Origin: Nocardioides terrae
GTDB taxonomy: Bacteria; Actinomycetota; Actinomycetes; Propionibacteriales; Nocardioidaceae
Assembly (NCBI RefSeq): GCF_900112345.1
Contig: NZ_FOLB01000005.1
Coordinates: forward strand, 124,001 to 188,000
Length of the DNA stretch: 64,000 nt
Direction of reading: 5' to 3'
In this document: positions 8,968 to 17,606 of the stretch, one piece after another
Numbering within the stretch: the first letter of the stretch is position 1
How the letters are laid out: the number at the start of each line of letters is the position of its first letter
Notes under the pieces: generated by a model
What the model was told of the DNA's origin: nothing
The model's database searches: none
Seen by the model: the letters and a program-made list of their open reading frames with translations, nothing else
Program-made: the position numbers and the translations under genes

Positions 8968-10440
8968 TCAGGATCCGCAGACGGGCGCGTCCGGCAACGG
9001 CGCGGGTACGCCGACCACGGGCATGCCCAGCGAGACGCCGGCCGCGGCGGCCGGTGCTGCGGTGCGCGCCTCCCAGGCGTCGCCCGACCGCGTCCGGCGG
9101 ATCGAGAGCACCGCGCCGTCCGCCTCGAGGTAGTGCGGCGCGCCGCGGGTGATCGCGACGGTCACCACGTCTCCGGGTCGGACGCCGTCGACGCCGACCG
9201 ACGAGAAGTGCACGAGCCGGTTGTCGGGCGCGCGCCCGGACAGCCGGCCGGTGGCGCCGTCGCGCCGGCCCTCGCCCTCGGCGACCATCACCTCGACGAC
9301 GCGGCCCTCCTGCCGCTGGTTCTCCTCCCAGGAGATCTGGTTCTGCAGTGCGGACAGCCGCTGGTAGCGGTCGGCCACCACGTCGGGCGGGACCTGGTCG
9401 AGCAGGTCCGCGGCCGGCGTACCGGGCCGCTTGGAGTACTGGAACGTGAACGCGCCCGAAAAGCGCGCCTCGCGGACGACCTTCAGCGTCTCCTGGAAGT
9501 CCTCCTCGGTCTCGCCGGGGAAGCCCACGATGATGTCGGTGGTGATCGCCGCGTCGGGGATCGCCTCCCGCACGCGCGAGATGATGCCGAGGAACTTCGA
9601 CTGGCGGTAGGACCGCCGCATGTCCTTGAGCACCTTCGACGAGCCCGACTGCAGCGGCATGTGCAGCGACGGCATGACGTTGGGCGTCTCGGCCATCGCC
9701 TCGATGACGTCGTCGGTGAACTCGGCCGGGTGCGGGCTCGTGAAGCGGACCCGCTCGAGGCCCTCGATCCCCCCGCACGCGCGCAGCAGCTTGGAGAACG
9801 CCTGCCGGTCGCCGAACTCGACACCGTAGGCGTTGACGTTCTGCCCGAGCAGGGTGATCTCGGAGACGCCCTCGGCGACCAGCGCCCCGATCTCGGCAAG
9901 GATCTCGCCCGGCCGGCGGTCCTTCTCCTTGCCGCGCAGCGCGGGGACGATGCAGAAGGTGCAGGTGTTGTTGCAGCCGACCGACACCGACACCCAGGCG
10001 GCGTACGCCGACTCGCGCTTGGTCGGGAGCGTCGAGGGAAAGACGTCGAGCGACTCGAGGATCTCGACCTGCGCCTCCTCCTGCACGCGGGCGCGCTCCA
10101 GCAGGACCGGCAGCGAGCCGATGTTGTGGGTGCCGAAGACGACGTCGACCCAGGGCGCTTTCTGCGTGATCGTGGAGCGGTCCTTCTGGGCCAGGCAGCC
10201 GCCGACGGCGATCTGCATGCCCGGCCGCTGCGCCTTGACCGGCGCCAGGTGGCCGAGGTTGCCGTAGAGCTTGTTGTCGGCGTTCTCGCGCACCGCGCAC
10301 GTGTTGAAGACGACCACGTCGGCGTACTCGCCGTCGGGCGCCGCGACGTAGCCCGCGCCCTCGAGCAGCCCGGAGAGCCGCTCCGAGTCGTGGACGTTCA
10401 TCTGGCACCCGTAGGTGCGGACCTCATAGGTGCGCGTCAT
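8968..10440 (-). CDS. miaB: tRNA-2-methylthio-N6-dimethylallyladenosine synthase
   Basis: 490 residues. A radical-SAM methylthiotransferase that turns the i6A37 made by MiaA into ms2i6A37. The N-terminal UPF0004 domain carries its cysteines in [19 protein letters not shown] and VGGCLAQ; the radical-SAM cluster motif is CNNTCTFC; a TRAM domain closes the protein near residues 370-440. The start [15 protein letters not shown] is standard. Confidence 0.97.
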   Translation of the reverse strand: MTRTYEVRTYGCQMNVHDSERLSGLLEGAGYVAAPDGEYADVVVFNTCAVRENADNKLYGNLGHLAPVKAQRPGMQIAVGGCLAQKDRSTITQKAPWVDVVFGTHNIGSLPVLLERARVQEEAQVEILESLDVFPSTLPTKRESAYAAWVSVSVGCNNTCTFCIVPALRGKEKDRRPGEILAEIGALVAEGVSEITLLGQNVNAYGVEFGDRQAFSKLLRACGGIEGLERVRFTSPHPAEFTDDVIEAMAETPNVMPSLHMPLQSGSSKVLKDMRRSYRQSKFLGIISRVREAIPDAAITTDIIVGFPGETEEDFQETLKVVREARFSGAFTFQYSKRPGTPAADLLDQVPPDVVADRYQRLSALQNQISWEENQRQEGRVVEVMVAEGEGRRDGATGRLSGRAPDNRLVHFSSVGVDGVRPGDVVTVAITRGAPHYLEADGAVLSIRRTRSGDAWEARTAAPAAAAGVSLGMPVVGVPAPLPDAPVCGS

Positions 10441-10544
10441 AGCAGTTCACAAGCGTACGGCGACCCGCCGACCGCTCCCGAATCGAACGGCCGCACGACA
10501 CCGGTGATGGCCGCTGACCTCGTGACTGGATAGGGTCTTGCGCC

Positions 10545-11306
10545 ATGACAGACGTCGGAACTGTCGGCCGTGAGCCGCTGGTGGCCCTGGACCACGTCGA
10601 CAAGTGGTTCGGCCAGCTCCACGTGCTGCAGGACATCAACCTCGTCATCGGGCGGGGCGAGGTCGTCGTGGTCATCGGCCCCTCCGGGTCGGGCAAGTCC
10701 ACGCTCTGCCGCGCGATCAACCGCCTGGAGACGATCGACAAGGGCACGATCGCGCTCGACGGCCAGCCGCTCCCCCAGGAGGGCAAGGCGCTGGCGCAGC
10801 TGCGCGCCGAGGTCGGCATGGTCTTCCAGAGCTTCAACCTCTTCGCCCACAAGACGATCCTCGAGAACGTCATGCTCGGACCCGTCAAGGTCCGCAAGCA
10901 GCCGAAGGCGGACGCCGAGAAGAGGGCCCGCGAGCTGCTCGACCGCGTCGGCGTCGGCCACCAGGCGGAGAAGTACCCCGCCCAGCTCTCCGGCGGCCAG
11001 CAGCAGCGCGTCGCGATCGCCCGGGCGCTCGCGATGGAGCCGAAGGTGATGCTCTTCGACGAGCCGACCTCGGCGCTGGACCCCGAGATGATCAAGGAGG
11101 TCCTCGACGTCATGGTCGACCTCGCTCGGGGCGGCATGACGATGGTGGTCGTCACCCACGAGATGGGCTTCGCGCGCACGGCCGGCGACCGGGTGGTCTT
11201 CATGGCCGACGGCCGCATCGTCGAGGAGAACACCCCCGAGGAGTTCTTCGACAACCCGCGCAGCGAGCGGGCGAAGGACTTCCTCTCCAAGATCCTCAAG
11301 CACTGA
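10545..11306 (+). CDS. gluA: Glutamate/amino-acid ABC transporter ATP-binding protein
   Basis: 253 residues. ATPase of a polar amino-acid importer on the inner face of the membrane. Walker [10 protein letters not shown] is at residues 45-53, the signature LSGGQQQR and Walker [13 protein letters not shown] follow, and the H-loop is in VVVTHEMGF. First gene of the cluster gluA-gluB-gluC-gluD, the same order as corynebacterial gluABCD, which imports glutamate. Specificity is inferred from this order. A promoter should lie in the 104-bp space shared with divergent miaB. Confidence 0.93.
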   Translation: MTDVGTVGREPLVALDHVDKWFGQLHVLQDINLVIGRGEVVVVIGPSGSGKSTLCRAINRLETIDKGTIALDGQPLPQEGKALAQLRAEVGMVFQSFNLFAHKTILENVMLGPVKVRKQPKADAEKRARELLDRVGVGHQAEKYPAQLSGGQQQRVAIARALAMEPKVMLFDEPTSALDPEMIKEVLDVMVDLARGGMTMVVVTHEMGFARTAGDRVVFMADGRIVEENTPEEFFDNPRSERAKDFLSKILKH

Positions 11307-11329
11307 CAGCAACCTAGGGAGACAGAACG

Positions 11330-12220
11330 ATGCGCATGACCAGGATCAAGGCCACCGCGGTCGCGACCCTCCTGGCGCTCGGGCTCGCAGCCTGTGGCAA
11401 CGCCGGGAGCGACGACGACAGCGGGCCGGACGTCAAGGTGAGCGACAACGCTGCCGCCAGCTTCCCCGACGGCAGCCGGATGAAGGCGCTCGCCGACTCG
11501 GGCACCATCAACATCGGCGTGAAGTTCGACCAGCCGGGCATCGGCTTCAAGGGAGCCACCGACGACATGCCCCAGGGCTTCGACCCGGAGATCGGCAAGA
11601 TCCTCGCGGCGTCGCTCGGCATCGAGCCGGACAAGATCAAGTGGACCGAGACGATCTCGGCCAACCGCGAACCCTTCCTCCAGAAGGGCCAGGTCGACCT
11701 GGTCATCGCGTCGTACTCCATCACCGACGAGCGTCGCCAGGTCGTGGGCCAGGCCGGCCCCTACTACGTGACCGGCCAGCAGCTCCTGGTCAAGAAGGAC
11801 AGCGACATCTCCTCGATCGACGACGTCAAGGGCAAGGAGGTCTGCTCGGTGACCGGCTCGACGTCGCTCGACCAGATCGAGGCGAAGGGCGCCACGCCGC
11901 GCGGCTTCGACACCTACTCCGAGTGCGTCGACCAGGTCCTCAACGGCACCGTGGACGCGATGACGACCGACGGCGCGATCCTGTTGGGCTACGCCGCCGA
12001 GCACCCCGACGACCTGAAGGTCGCCGTCGACCCGTTCTCCGAGGAGCGCTACGGAGTGGGCTACGGCAAGGACCACCCGGAGATGTGCCAGTGGATCGTC
12101 GACACGATCAAGAAGGCGCAGGACGACGGCGACTGGGCGAAGGCCTTCGAGTCGACGCTCGGCAAGTCGGGCGTGGAGACGCCCGAGCCGCCGACCATGG
12201 ATGCCTGCCCGGCGTCGTGA
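11330..12220 (+). CDS. gluB: Glutamate-binding lipoprotein of the ABC importer
   Basis: 296 residues. A lipoprotein signal peptide ends in the lipobox LAAC with Cys22 as the lipidated residue. The rest is a family 3 solute-binding protein: INIGVKFDQPGIGFKG, GFDPEIGKILA, VDLVIASYSITDERR. It captures glutamate or a related amino acid outside the membrane and delivers it to GluC/GluD. It starts 23 bases after gluA. A long stem-loop lies eight bases after its stop, which could keep gluB mRNA at a higher level than the permease genes. Confidence 0.92.
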   Translation: MRMTRIKATAVATLLALGLAACGNAGSDDDSGPDVKVSDNAAASFPDGSRMKALADSGTINIGVKFDQPGIGFKGATDDMPQGFDPEIGKILAASLGIEPDKIKWTETISANREPFLQKGQVDLVIASYSITDERRQVVGQAGPYYVTGQQLLVKKDSDISSIDDVKGKEVCSVTGSTSLDQIEAKGATPRGFDTYSECVDQVLNGTVDAMTTDGAILLGYAAEHPDDLKVAVDPFSEERYGVGYGKDHPEMCQWIVDTIKKAQDDGDWAKAFESTLGKSGVETPEPPTMDACPAS

Positions 12221-12227
12221 TCTCCGC

Positions 12228-12282
12228 GCACCTGACCTTCTGCACGACCGACCGGCCTGTCGTCGTACAGAAGGTCAGGTGC
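12228..12282 (+). terminator. Long stem-loop between gluB and gluC (attenuator or mRNA-stabilising)
   Basis: Arms of 21 bases, 12228-12248 and 12262-12282, pair with one mismatch (GCACCTGACCTTCTG faces CAGAAGGTCAGGTGC) around a 13-base loop. There is no T-run after it. Inside a transporter operon, just after the binding-protein gene, such hairpins often reduce transcription into the permeases or protect the upstream mRNA. Confidence 0.7.
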
Positions 12283-12305
12283 CTGACCCATGGTGAGGTG
12301 ATGAC

Positions 12306-12959
12306 GTGAACGAGGTCTTCTCCAACTTCGACCTGGTGCTGCGCGCGTTCTGGCTGACCGTCCAGATCGCGGCACTGTCCGGTGTCGTGTCCCTCGTGCT
12401 CGGCACGGTGCTCGTCGCGATGCGCATCGGCCCGATCGGCGTGCTGCGGCAGTTCGCGACGACCTACGTCACGCTGGTGCGCAACACGCCGCTGCTGGTC
12501 GTCTTCATCTTCATCTTCATCGCGGCGCCGAACGTCGGCTGGTTCGTGCACACGCCGTTCCTGCTCAAGGGCGTCATCGCCGTCTCGCTCTACACCTCGA
12601 CCTTCGTGTGCGAGGCGCTGCGCTCGGGCATCAACGCCGTGCCCGTCGGGCAGGCCGAGGCCGCGCGAGCGATCGGCATGACCTTCAGCCAGAACCTCGC
12701 CCACGTCGTCCTCCCGCAGGCCTTCCGGGCTTCGGTCCCGCCGCTCGGCTCGACCATGATCGCGATGACGAAGAACACCTCCGTCGCCGCGGTCTTCGGA
12801 CTCATGGAGGCCACCGGCCGAATGCGCTTCTTCACCAACCGCCACGCAGACGACGCGGTGGGGATCCTCATCGTGTTCGCGGTCGGCTACATCGTGATCG
12901 TCGAGCTCATCTCACTGGCCTCCTACGGCCTCGAGCGGCGCTGGAGGGCCGCCCGATGA
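12306..12959 (+). CDS. gluC: Glutamate ABC transporter permease 1
   Basis: 217 residues, an inner-membrane permease of the His/Glu/Gln type (about five helices). The EAA-like cytoplasmic loop that docks on the ATPase is visible as GQAEAARAIGMTF. Its stop overlaps the gluD start (ATGA), so the two permease subunits are translationally coupled and probably form a heterodimer. The ATG at 12306 directly follows GTGAGGTG sequence after the gluB stem-loop. Confidence 0.92.
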   Translation: MNEVFSNFDLVLRAFWLTVQIAALSGVVSLVLGTVLVAMRIGPIGVLRQFATTYVTLVRNTPLLVVFIFIFIAAPNVGWFVHTPFLLKGVIAVSLYTSTFVCEALRSGINAVPVGQAEAARAIGMTFSQNLAHVVLPQAFRASVPPLGSTMIAMTKNTSVAAVFGLMEATGRMRFFTNRHADDAVGILIVFAVGYIVIVELISLASYGLERRWRAAR

Positions 12960-13831
12960 GCACCTCCGTCCTCTTCGACGCGCCGGGACCCCGCACCCGC
13001 GCCCGCCATCGCGCCTACTCGGTCGTCGCCATCGTCGCGGTCGCCGCGCTCGTGGTCGCGCTGGTTCTGTTCCTCAACGCCAAGGGAGAGCTCTCCTACT
13101 CGCTGTGGGAGCCGTTCCTCACCCCGGACTTCGTCCGGGTGCTGCTCGTCGACGGTCTGCTCAAGACGCTGGAGATGGCGTTCTCCTCGGTGGTCCTGGC
13201 GGTCGTCTTCGGTGCGCTGTTCGGTGTCGGCAAGCTGTCCGACCACGCCTGGGTGCGCTGGCCGTGCCTACTCGTCGTGGAGTTCTTCCGTGCCGTGCCC
13301 GTGCTGCTCCTGATGATCTTCATCTTCTTCTTCTGGGGCATCACGCACGGCGACTCGGGCCGCTACTGGACGGTCGTGGCCGCGCTCACGCTCTACAACG
13401 GCGCCGTGCTCGCCGAGGTCTTCCGCGCGGGCGTGCTCGCCCTGCCGAAGGGGCAGTCGGAGGCGGCGTACGCCATCGGGCTGCGCAAGACGCAGGTGAT
13501 GACCTCGGTGCTGCTGCCGCAGGCGGTGAAGATCATGCTGCCCGCGATCATCAGCCAGTGCGTGGTGGCGCTCAAGGACACCAGCCTCGGCATGTATGTG
13601 GTCGCGCCCGGCCTGACCCGCGTCGGCAAGCAGATCTACACGCAGTTCAACAACCAGCTGCAGACCGCGATCGTGCTGGCGGCGCTCTACGTCATCGTCA
13701 ACCTGCTGCTGACGCTGGTGGCGACCTGGCTCCAGAGGCGCCTGGTCGGCGAGCAGAAGCCGCTCGATGTGGGGATGACCGCCCTCGTCAACACCGGCGA
13801 GAACACAGGCGGAGCGGCCGGCGGGATCTGA
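12956..13831 (+). CDS. gluD: Glutamate ABC transporter permease 2
   Basis: 291 residues; longer than GluC because of an N-terminal arginine-rich tail and first helix (VVAIVAVAALVVALVLFL). The EAA loop reads GQSEAAYAIGLRKT, followed by VLLPQAVKIMLPA. The start at 12956 overlaps the gluC stop. Last gene of the operon; seven bases after its stop comes the converging hotdog-fold gene. Confidence 0.92.
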   Translation: MSTSVLFDAPGPRTRARHRAYSVVAIVAVAALVVALVLFLNAKGELSYSLWEPFLTPDFVRVLLVDGLLKTLEMAFSSVVLAVVFGALFGVGKLSDHAWVRWPCLLVVEFFRAVPVLLLMIFIFFFWGITHGDSGRYWTVVAALTLYNGAVLAEVFRAGVLALPKGQSEAAYAIGLRKTQVMTSVLLPQAVKIMLPAIISQCVVALKDTSLGMYVVAPGLTRVGKQIYTQFNNQLQTAIVLAALYVIVNLLLTLVATWLQRRLVGEQKPLDVGMTALVNTGENTGGAAGGI

Positions 13832-13837
13832 CCGGGG

Positions 13838-14302
13838 TCACTTCTTCGGCGTGACCCAGAGCCGGATGACGCCCTCGACGACCACCGTGCCGTCGTCGCG
13901 AACGCCCTTGACCCGGACGGCGAGGTCGCCGTTCGCCTCGTCCCACTGGGTCTGGTCGGTCTCGGCGATGCAGCGGATGTCGCTGGATGCCTTGGCGGTG
14001 TAGGCGACCTCCATCCCCTTGGGGATCCAGCGCTTGTCGCTGGGGATGGTGACCTCGGCCAGCGCGCCCATCGCCATCTCGAGACCGTTGCACAGTGCGA
14101 TCGCGTGCACGGTCCCGATGTGGTTGTGCACGCGGCGCCGGTCGGGAATCCGCACCTCCGCGTAGTTGGGCCGCAGCTCGGTGACCGTCGGGCGGATCGT
14201 CGCGAAGTAGGGCGCCTTCTGGCTGAACGCGATCGAGAAGATCCTCCTGCCGACGACCGGCACCCGGTTGGTCGTGTTCCACAGTGACGCGAGCTGGCTC
14301 AT
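13838..14302 (-). CDS. DUF4442 hotdog-fold protein (possible acyl-CoA thioesterase)
   Basis: 154 residues matching the DUF4442 branch of the hotdog superfamily: PYFATIRPTVTELRPNYAEV, then RVHNHIGTVHAIALCNGLE, where the thioesterase helix sits, then IPKGMEVAYTAKA. Members are thought to hydrolyse acyl-CoA but the substrate is unknown. Converges on gluD with a six-base gap. The promoter would be in the 37 bases before 14340 or further upstream with tam. Confidence 0.75.
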   Translation of the reverse strand: MSQLASLWNTTNRVPVVGRRIFSIAFSQKAPYFATIRPTVTELRPNYAEVRIPDRRRVHNHIGTVHAIALCNGLEMAMGALAEVTIPSDKRWIPKGMEVAYTAKASSDIRCIAETDQTQWDEANGDLAVRVKGVRDDGTVVVEGVIRLWVTPKK

Positions 14303-14339
14303 GGACCCGACATTACTGGCCGGTAACTATGCGCGGCAA

Positions 14340-15095
14340 CTAGGCGCGGGTGGCCACGACGAAGATCCGGCGGAACGGCAGCACCACCTGGCCGTTGCGC
14401 GCCGGGTAGGCCAGCCGGAGGCGACGCCTGAGCTCGGCCGCGAACCGCTCGAACAGCTCCTCGGGGAGCGCGGCGCGGGTCGGGAGGAGGCTGGTGCCGC
14501 TGATCCAGTCGAAGACCGCGTCCTCGCCGTCGAGCACGTGCAGGTACGTCGTCTCCCAGGCGTCGACCTCGAACCCCTCGCCCTGCAGGAGCTGGAGGTA
14601 GGTCACCGGATCGTGGCTGCTCGGCCGGGCGAGGCCGCGGGTGTGCTCGCGGTAGGGGTCCTCCGCGGCGAGGTCCTCGCGGAGGGTGTGGCTGGGCTCG
14701 GCGAAGTTGCCGGGCACCTGGAACGCGAAGACCTGGCCGGCCCTCGCCGCGAGCCGGGGCAGCAGGTCGAGGTGGCCCGGCACCCACTGGAAGGTCGCGT
14801 TGGAGACGATGACGTCGGCGCTTCCCCGCCAGTCGGCCACGTCGGCGAGCTGCCAGTCGATGTCGCCATCGGTGGCACGGGCGCGCTCGATCATCGGTGG
14901 GCTGCTGTCCACGCCCGCGATCCGGGCGCCCGGCCAGCGCTGCCGCAGCAGCGCGGTGAGGTTGCCCGGACCGCAGCCGAGGTCGACCACGGTGGCCGGG
15001 GCCTCCGCCGGGATGCGGCCGAGCAGCTCGACGAAGGGTCGGCCACGCTCGTCGGCGTACGCGAGGTAGCGGTCGGGGTTCCAGGGCTGGGTCAT
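14340..15095 (-). CDS. tam: Trans-aconitate 2-methyltransferase
   Basis: 251 residues. An SAM-dependent methyltransferase that esterifies trans-aconitate, an inhibitor of aconitase formed from cis-aconitate. Motif I VVDLGCGPGN lies at residues 36-45; the N-terminus MTQPWNPDRYLAYADERGRP aligns with E. coli Tam (WNPxxYLxxxxERxRP), which supports the ATG at 15095. An ATG at 15107 is also in frame. It is divergent from a MarR-family gene, as in Streptomyces, where TamR controls tam. Confidence 0.88.
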   Translation of the reverse strand: MTQPWNPDRYLAYADERGRPFVELLGRIPAEAPATVVDLGCGPGNLTALLRQRWPGARIAGVDSSPPMIERARATDGDIDWQLADVADWRGSADVIVSNATFQWVPGHLDLLPRLAARAGQVFAFQVPGNFAEPSHTLREDLAAEDPYREHTRGLARPSSHDPVTYLQLLQGEGFEVDAWETTYLHVLDGEDAVFDWISGTSLLPTRAALPEELFERFAAELRRRLRLAYPARNGQVVLPFRRIFVVATRA

Positions 15096-15110
15096 CGCCT
15101 GCTCCATGTC

Positions 15111-15124
15111 TCTTGACGTCAAGA
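15111..15124. promoter_or_regulatory. Candidate TamR operator 1
   Basis: TCTTGACGTCAAGA is a perfect 14-bp palindrome 16 bases upstream of the tam start. MarR regulators bind such palindromes, and Streptomyces TamR binds one in the same tam-tamR gap. Confidence 0.7.
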
Positions 15125-15148
15125 TACTTCCACTGTCCTCGCACCATG

Positions 15149-15162
15149 TCTCGATGTCAAGA
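15149..15162. promoter_or_regulatory. Candidate TamR operator 2
   Basis: TCTCGATGTCAAGA matches operator 1 in 12 of 14 bases; it starts 38 bases after operator 1 and lies 25 bases before the regulator start, so it could mediate autoregulation. Confidence 0.55.
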
Positions 15163-15186
15163 ATCTCGATCGGCTAGGATCGGGCC

Positions 15187-15672
15187 ATGAGGGACGAGGT
15201 CGACGACCTGGCCGAGGCGTGGGCGCGGGAGCGGCCGGACCTCGACCTGGCTCCGGTCGCGGTCTTCTCGAGGCTCTCCCGGCTCTCGCGGCACCTCGAC
15301 CTGGCCCGCCGCGAGGCGTTCACCGCTCAGGGCATCGAGCCGTGGGAGTTCGATGTCCTCGCCGCGCTGCGGAGGGCCGGGTCGCCGTACGAGCTCTCCC
15401 CTGGCCGGCTGCTGCGCGAGACGCTCGTGACGAGCGGGACGATGACCAACCGCGTCGACCGGCTGGCGACGCGCGGCTTCGTCGAGCGCTACCCCGACCC
15501 CGAGGACCGGCGCGGTGTCTTGGTGCGGCTCACGCCCGAGGGCAAGGCCGCCGTCGACGGGGCCTTCACCTCGCTGCTCGAGGCCGAGCGCGGCTTCCTC
15601 ACCGACCTGACCCCGCGCCAGCAGTCCGAGCTCGCCGACCTGCTCCGCAAGCTGCTCACGCCGTTCAGCTGA
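15187..15672 (+). CDS. tamR: MarR-family regulator, TamR-like
   Basis: 161 residues with the MarR winged helix: recognition region LLRETLVTSGTMTNRVDRL, wing YPDPEDRRGVLVRLTPEGK. The N-terminal extension before the helix bundle (DLAEAWARERPDLDLAP) is typical of TamR/PecS-type actinobacterial regulators. In Streptomyces TamR represses tam and itself, and is released by trans-aconitate, citrate and related acids. Divergent position over two similar palindromes supports the same role. A nested palindrome follows its stop codon. Confidence 0.8.
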   Translation: MRDEVDDLAEAWARERPDLDLAPVAVFSRLSRLSRHLDLARREAFTAQGIEPWEFDVLAALRRAGSPYELSPGRLLRETLVTSGTMTNRVDRLATRGFVERYPDPEDRRGVLVRLTPEGKAAVDGAFTSLLEAERGFLTDLTPRQQSELADLLRKLLTPFS

Positions 15673-15681
15673 GCCGCTGGT

Positions 15682-15763
15682 TCATCGAGGTATGCAGCCG
15701 AACCGCTACTTCCCGTGCGGAGCTCCGCACGGGAGCCGACCGTTTCCCTGCATACCTCGATGA
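15682..15763. terminator. Nested palindrome between convergent genes
   Basis: Outer arms TCATCGAGGTATGCAG (15682-15697) and CTGCATACCTCGATGA (15748-15763) are perfect 16-bp complements; inside is a perfect 22-bp palindrome at 15712-15733 (CCCGTGCGG-AGCT-CCGCACGGG). It begins 10 bases after the tamR stop and ends just before the Uup gene stop, so it could be a bidirectional terminator. No T-run. Confidence 0.7.
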
Positions 15764-15766
15764 CCA

Positions 15767-17566
15767 TCACTCGAGCAGCTCGGCGGCCTCGAGCCACTCC
15801 AGCTCGAGGGACTCCTTCTCATCCAGGACGGCCTGGAGCCGGGCGCCGAGGTCGGCGAGGCGCTCGTAGTCGGTGGTGTTGGCCTCGAGCTGGGTGTGCA
15901 GGGTCGCCTCCTGCTCGGCGAGCCGGGCGAGCTGCTTGTCAATGCGGGCGATCGCCTTCCGCGCCTCGCGCTCCTCGGCGGAGCCTGCCTTCGCGGTGCG
16001 TACCGATCGGGGCGCGTGTGCCTCCTGGGGCGCCGGATCGGCGACAGGCGGCGCACCGGCACCGATCGGTACGCCGGACCCCTGCCGACGCTCGAGGTAC
16101 TCCTCGACGCCGCGCGGCAGCATCGCGATCTGCCCGTCGCCCATCAGCGCCCAGATCGAGTCGGTCACCCGCTCGAGGAAGTAGCGGTCGTGGCTGACGA
16201 CGACGAGGGTCCCCGGCCAGCCGTCGAGGAAGTCCTCCAGGACCGTCAGCGTCTCGATGTCGAGGTCGTTGGTCGGCTCGTCGAGCAGCAGGACGTTGGG
16301 CTCGTCGAGCAGCAGCCGCAGCAGCTGGAAGCGGCGCCGCTCACCACCGGAGAGGTCGCCGATCCGGGTCGTCAGCCGGTCGCCGATGAAGCCGAACCGC
16401 TCCAGCAGCGACGTCGCGGTGATCTCGCGTCCGTCGGCTGTCCGGTTGACCTGCCGGATCTCCGAGACCGCGTCGAGCACGCGCTTGTCCGTGTCGACGA
16501 TGTCCAGGTGCTGCGTGAGGTGCGCGAGTACGACGGTCCGGCCCTGCTTCACCCGGCCGCGCTGCGGCTCATGGGTGCCGTCGATCAGCCCCAGGACCGA
16601 GGACTTCCCGGCGCCGTTGACGCCGACGATGCCGATTCGGTCGCCCGGGCCGATGCGCCAGGTGGCCCGGTCGAGCAGACGGCGCTCGCCGCGGGCGAAG
16701 TCGACGTCCTCGATGTCGACCACGTCGCGACCGAGCCGTTGGGTCGCGAACCGCTCCAGCTCGAGCCGGTTGCGTGGCGGCGGCTCGTCGGCGATCAGCG
16801 CGTTGGCCGCGTCGATGCGGAACTTCGGCTTCGAGGTGCGCGCCGGCGCCCCGCGGCGCAGCCAGGCGAGCTCCTTGCGGACCAGGTTCTGGCGACGCTG
16901 CTCCGACGCGGCCGCCTGACGGCTCCGCTCCGCCTTGGCGAGCACGAAGGCGGCGTACCCGCCCTCGTAGACGTCGACCTGGCCGTCGTGCACCTCCCAG
17001 GTCCACTGGCAGACCGCGTCGAGGAACCAGCGGTCGTGGGTGACGACGACGAGCGCCGACGGCCGCGCCGCGAGGTGTGCAGCGAGCCAGGCGACGGCCT
17101 CGACGTCGAGGTGGTTGGTCGGCTCGTCGAGGATGAGCAGGTCGTGGTCGCCGAGGAGGAGCTGGGCGAGAGCGCAGCGGCGACGCTCGCCGCCGGAGAG
17201 GCTGTGGACGATCCGGTCGAGCGAGACTCCGGCGAGGAGCACCTCGACGACCTCCCGGGTGCGGGCGTCGGCGGCCCACTCGTGGTCCTGCATACCGCCG
17301 AGGACGGCCTCGCGGACCGTGTGGGTGTCGTCGAGCCGGTCGCCTTGGTGCAGGTAGCCGACCAGCAGCCCGCGCTGGCGCGAGACCCGACCGGTGTCCG
17401 GCTCCTCGAGGCCGGTCATCACCTCCAGCAGCGTCGTCTTGCCGTCGCCGTTGCGACCGACGATGCCGACACGGTCGCCCGCGTCGAGGCCGAGGCTGAC
17501 GTCGTCGAGCAGCGGACGGATGCCGTAGGACTTGGAGACGTGCTCGAGGTTGAGAAGGTTCGCCAT
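15767..17566 (-). CDS. ABC-F ATPase, Uup-like
   Basis: 599 residues with two ABC domains and no membrane helices: Walker A GRNGDGKTT and GVNGAGKSS, signatures LSGGERRRCALAQ and LSGGERRRFQLLR, Walker B LLILDEPTNHLDVE and LLLDEPTNDLDIE. After the second ABC comes a linker and a charged coiled-coil C-terminus (ARIDKQLARLAEQEATLH), the mark of Uup. ABC-F proteins act on ribosomes; Uup also affects DNA element excision in E. coli. The linker is interrupted by a 77-bp palindromic element read in frame (VPIGAGAPPVADPAPQEAH). Confidence 0.9.
   Translation of the reverse strand: MANLLNLEHVSKSYGIRPLLDDVSLGLDAGDRVGIVGRNGDGKTTLLEVMTGLEEPDTGRVSRQRGLLVGYLHQGDRLDDTHTVREAVLGGMQDHEWAADARTREVVEVLLAGVSLDRIVHSLSGGERRRCALAQLLLGDHDLLILDEPTNHLDVEAVAWLAAHLAARPSALVVVTHDRWFLDAVCQWTWEVHDGQVDVYEGGYAAFVLAKAERSRQAAASEQRRQNLVRKELAWLRRGAPARTSKPKFRIDAANALIADEPPPRNRLELERFATQRLGRDVVDIEDVDFARGERRLLDRATWRIGPGDRIGIVGVNGAGKSSVLGLIDGTHEPQRGRVKQGRTVVLAHLTQHLDIVDTDKRVLDAVSEIRQVNRTADGREITATSLLERFGFIGDRLTTRIGDLSGGERRRFQLLRLLLDEPNVLLLDEPTNDLDIETLTVLEDFLDGWPGTLVVVSHDRYFLERVTDSIWALMGDGQIAMLPRGVEEYLERRQGSGVPIGAGAPPVADPAPQEAHAPRSVRTAKAGSAEEREARKAIARIDKQLARLAEQEATLHTQLEANTTDYERLADLGARLQAVLDEKESLELEWLEAAELLE
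15998..16074. repeat. Palindromic element, copy 4, inside the ABC-F gene (77 bp)
   Basis: Perfect arms GCGTACCGATCGG (15998-16010) and CCGATCGGTACGC (16062-16074) with 51 bases between. On the minus strand it reads through in frame from GVPIGAG to PRSVRT, in the linker between the second ABC domain and the C-terminal coiled coil. Confidence 0.88.
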
Positions 17567-17606
17567 GACCGGCCCAGTCTCGCAGCCGAACGGCCGGGGG
17601 CGTGAT

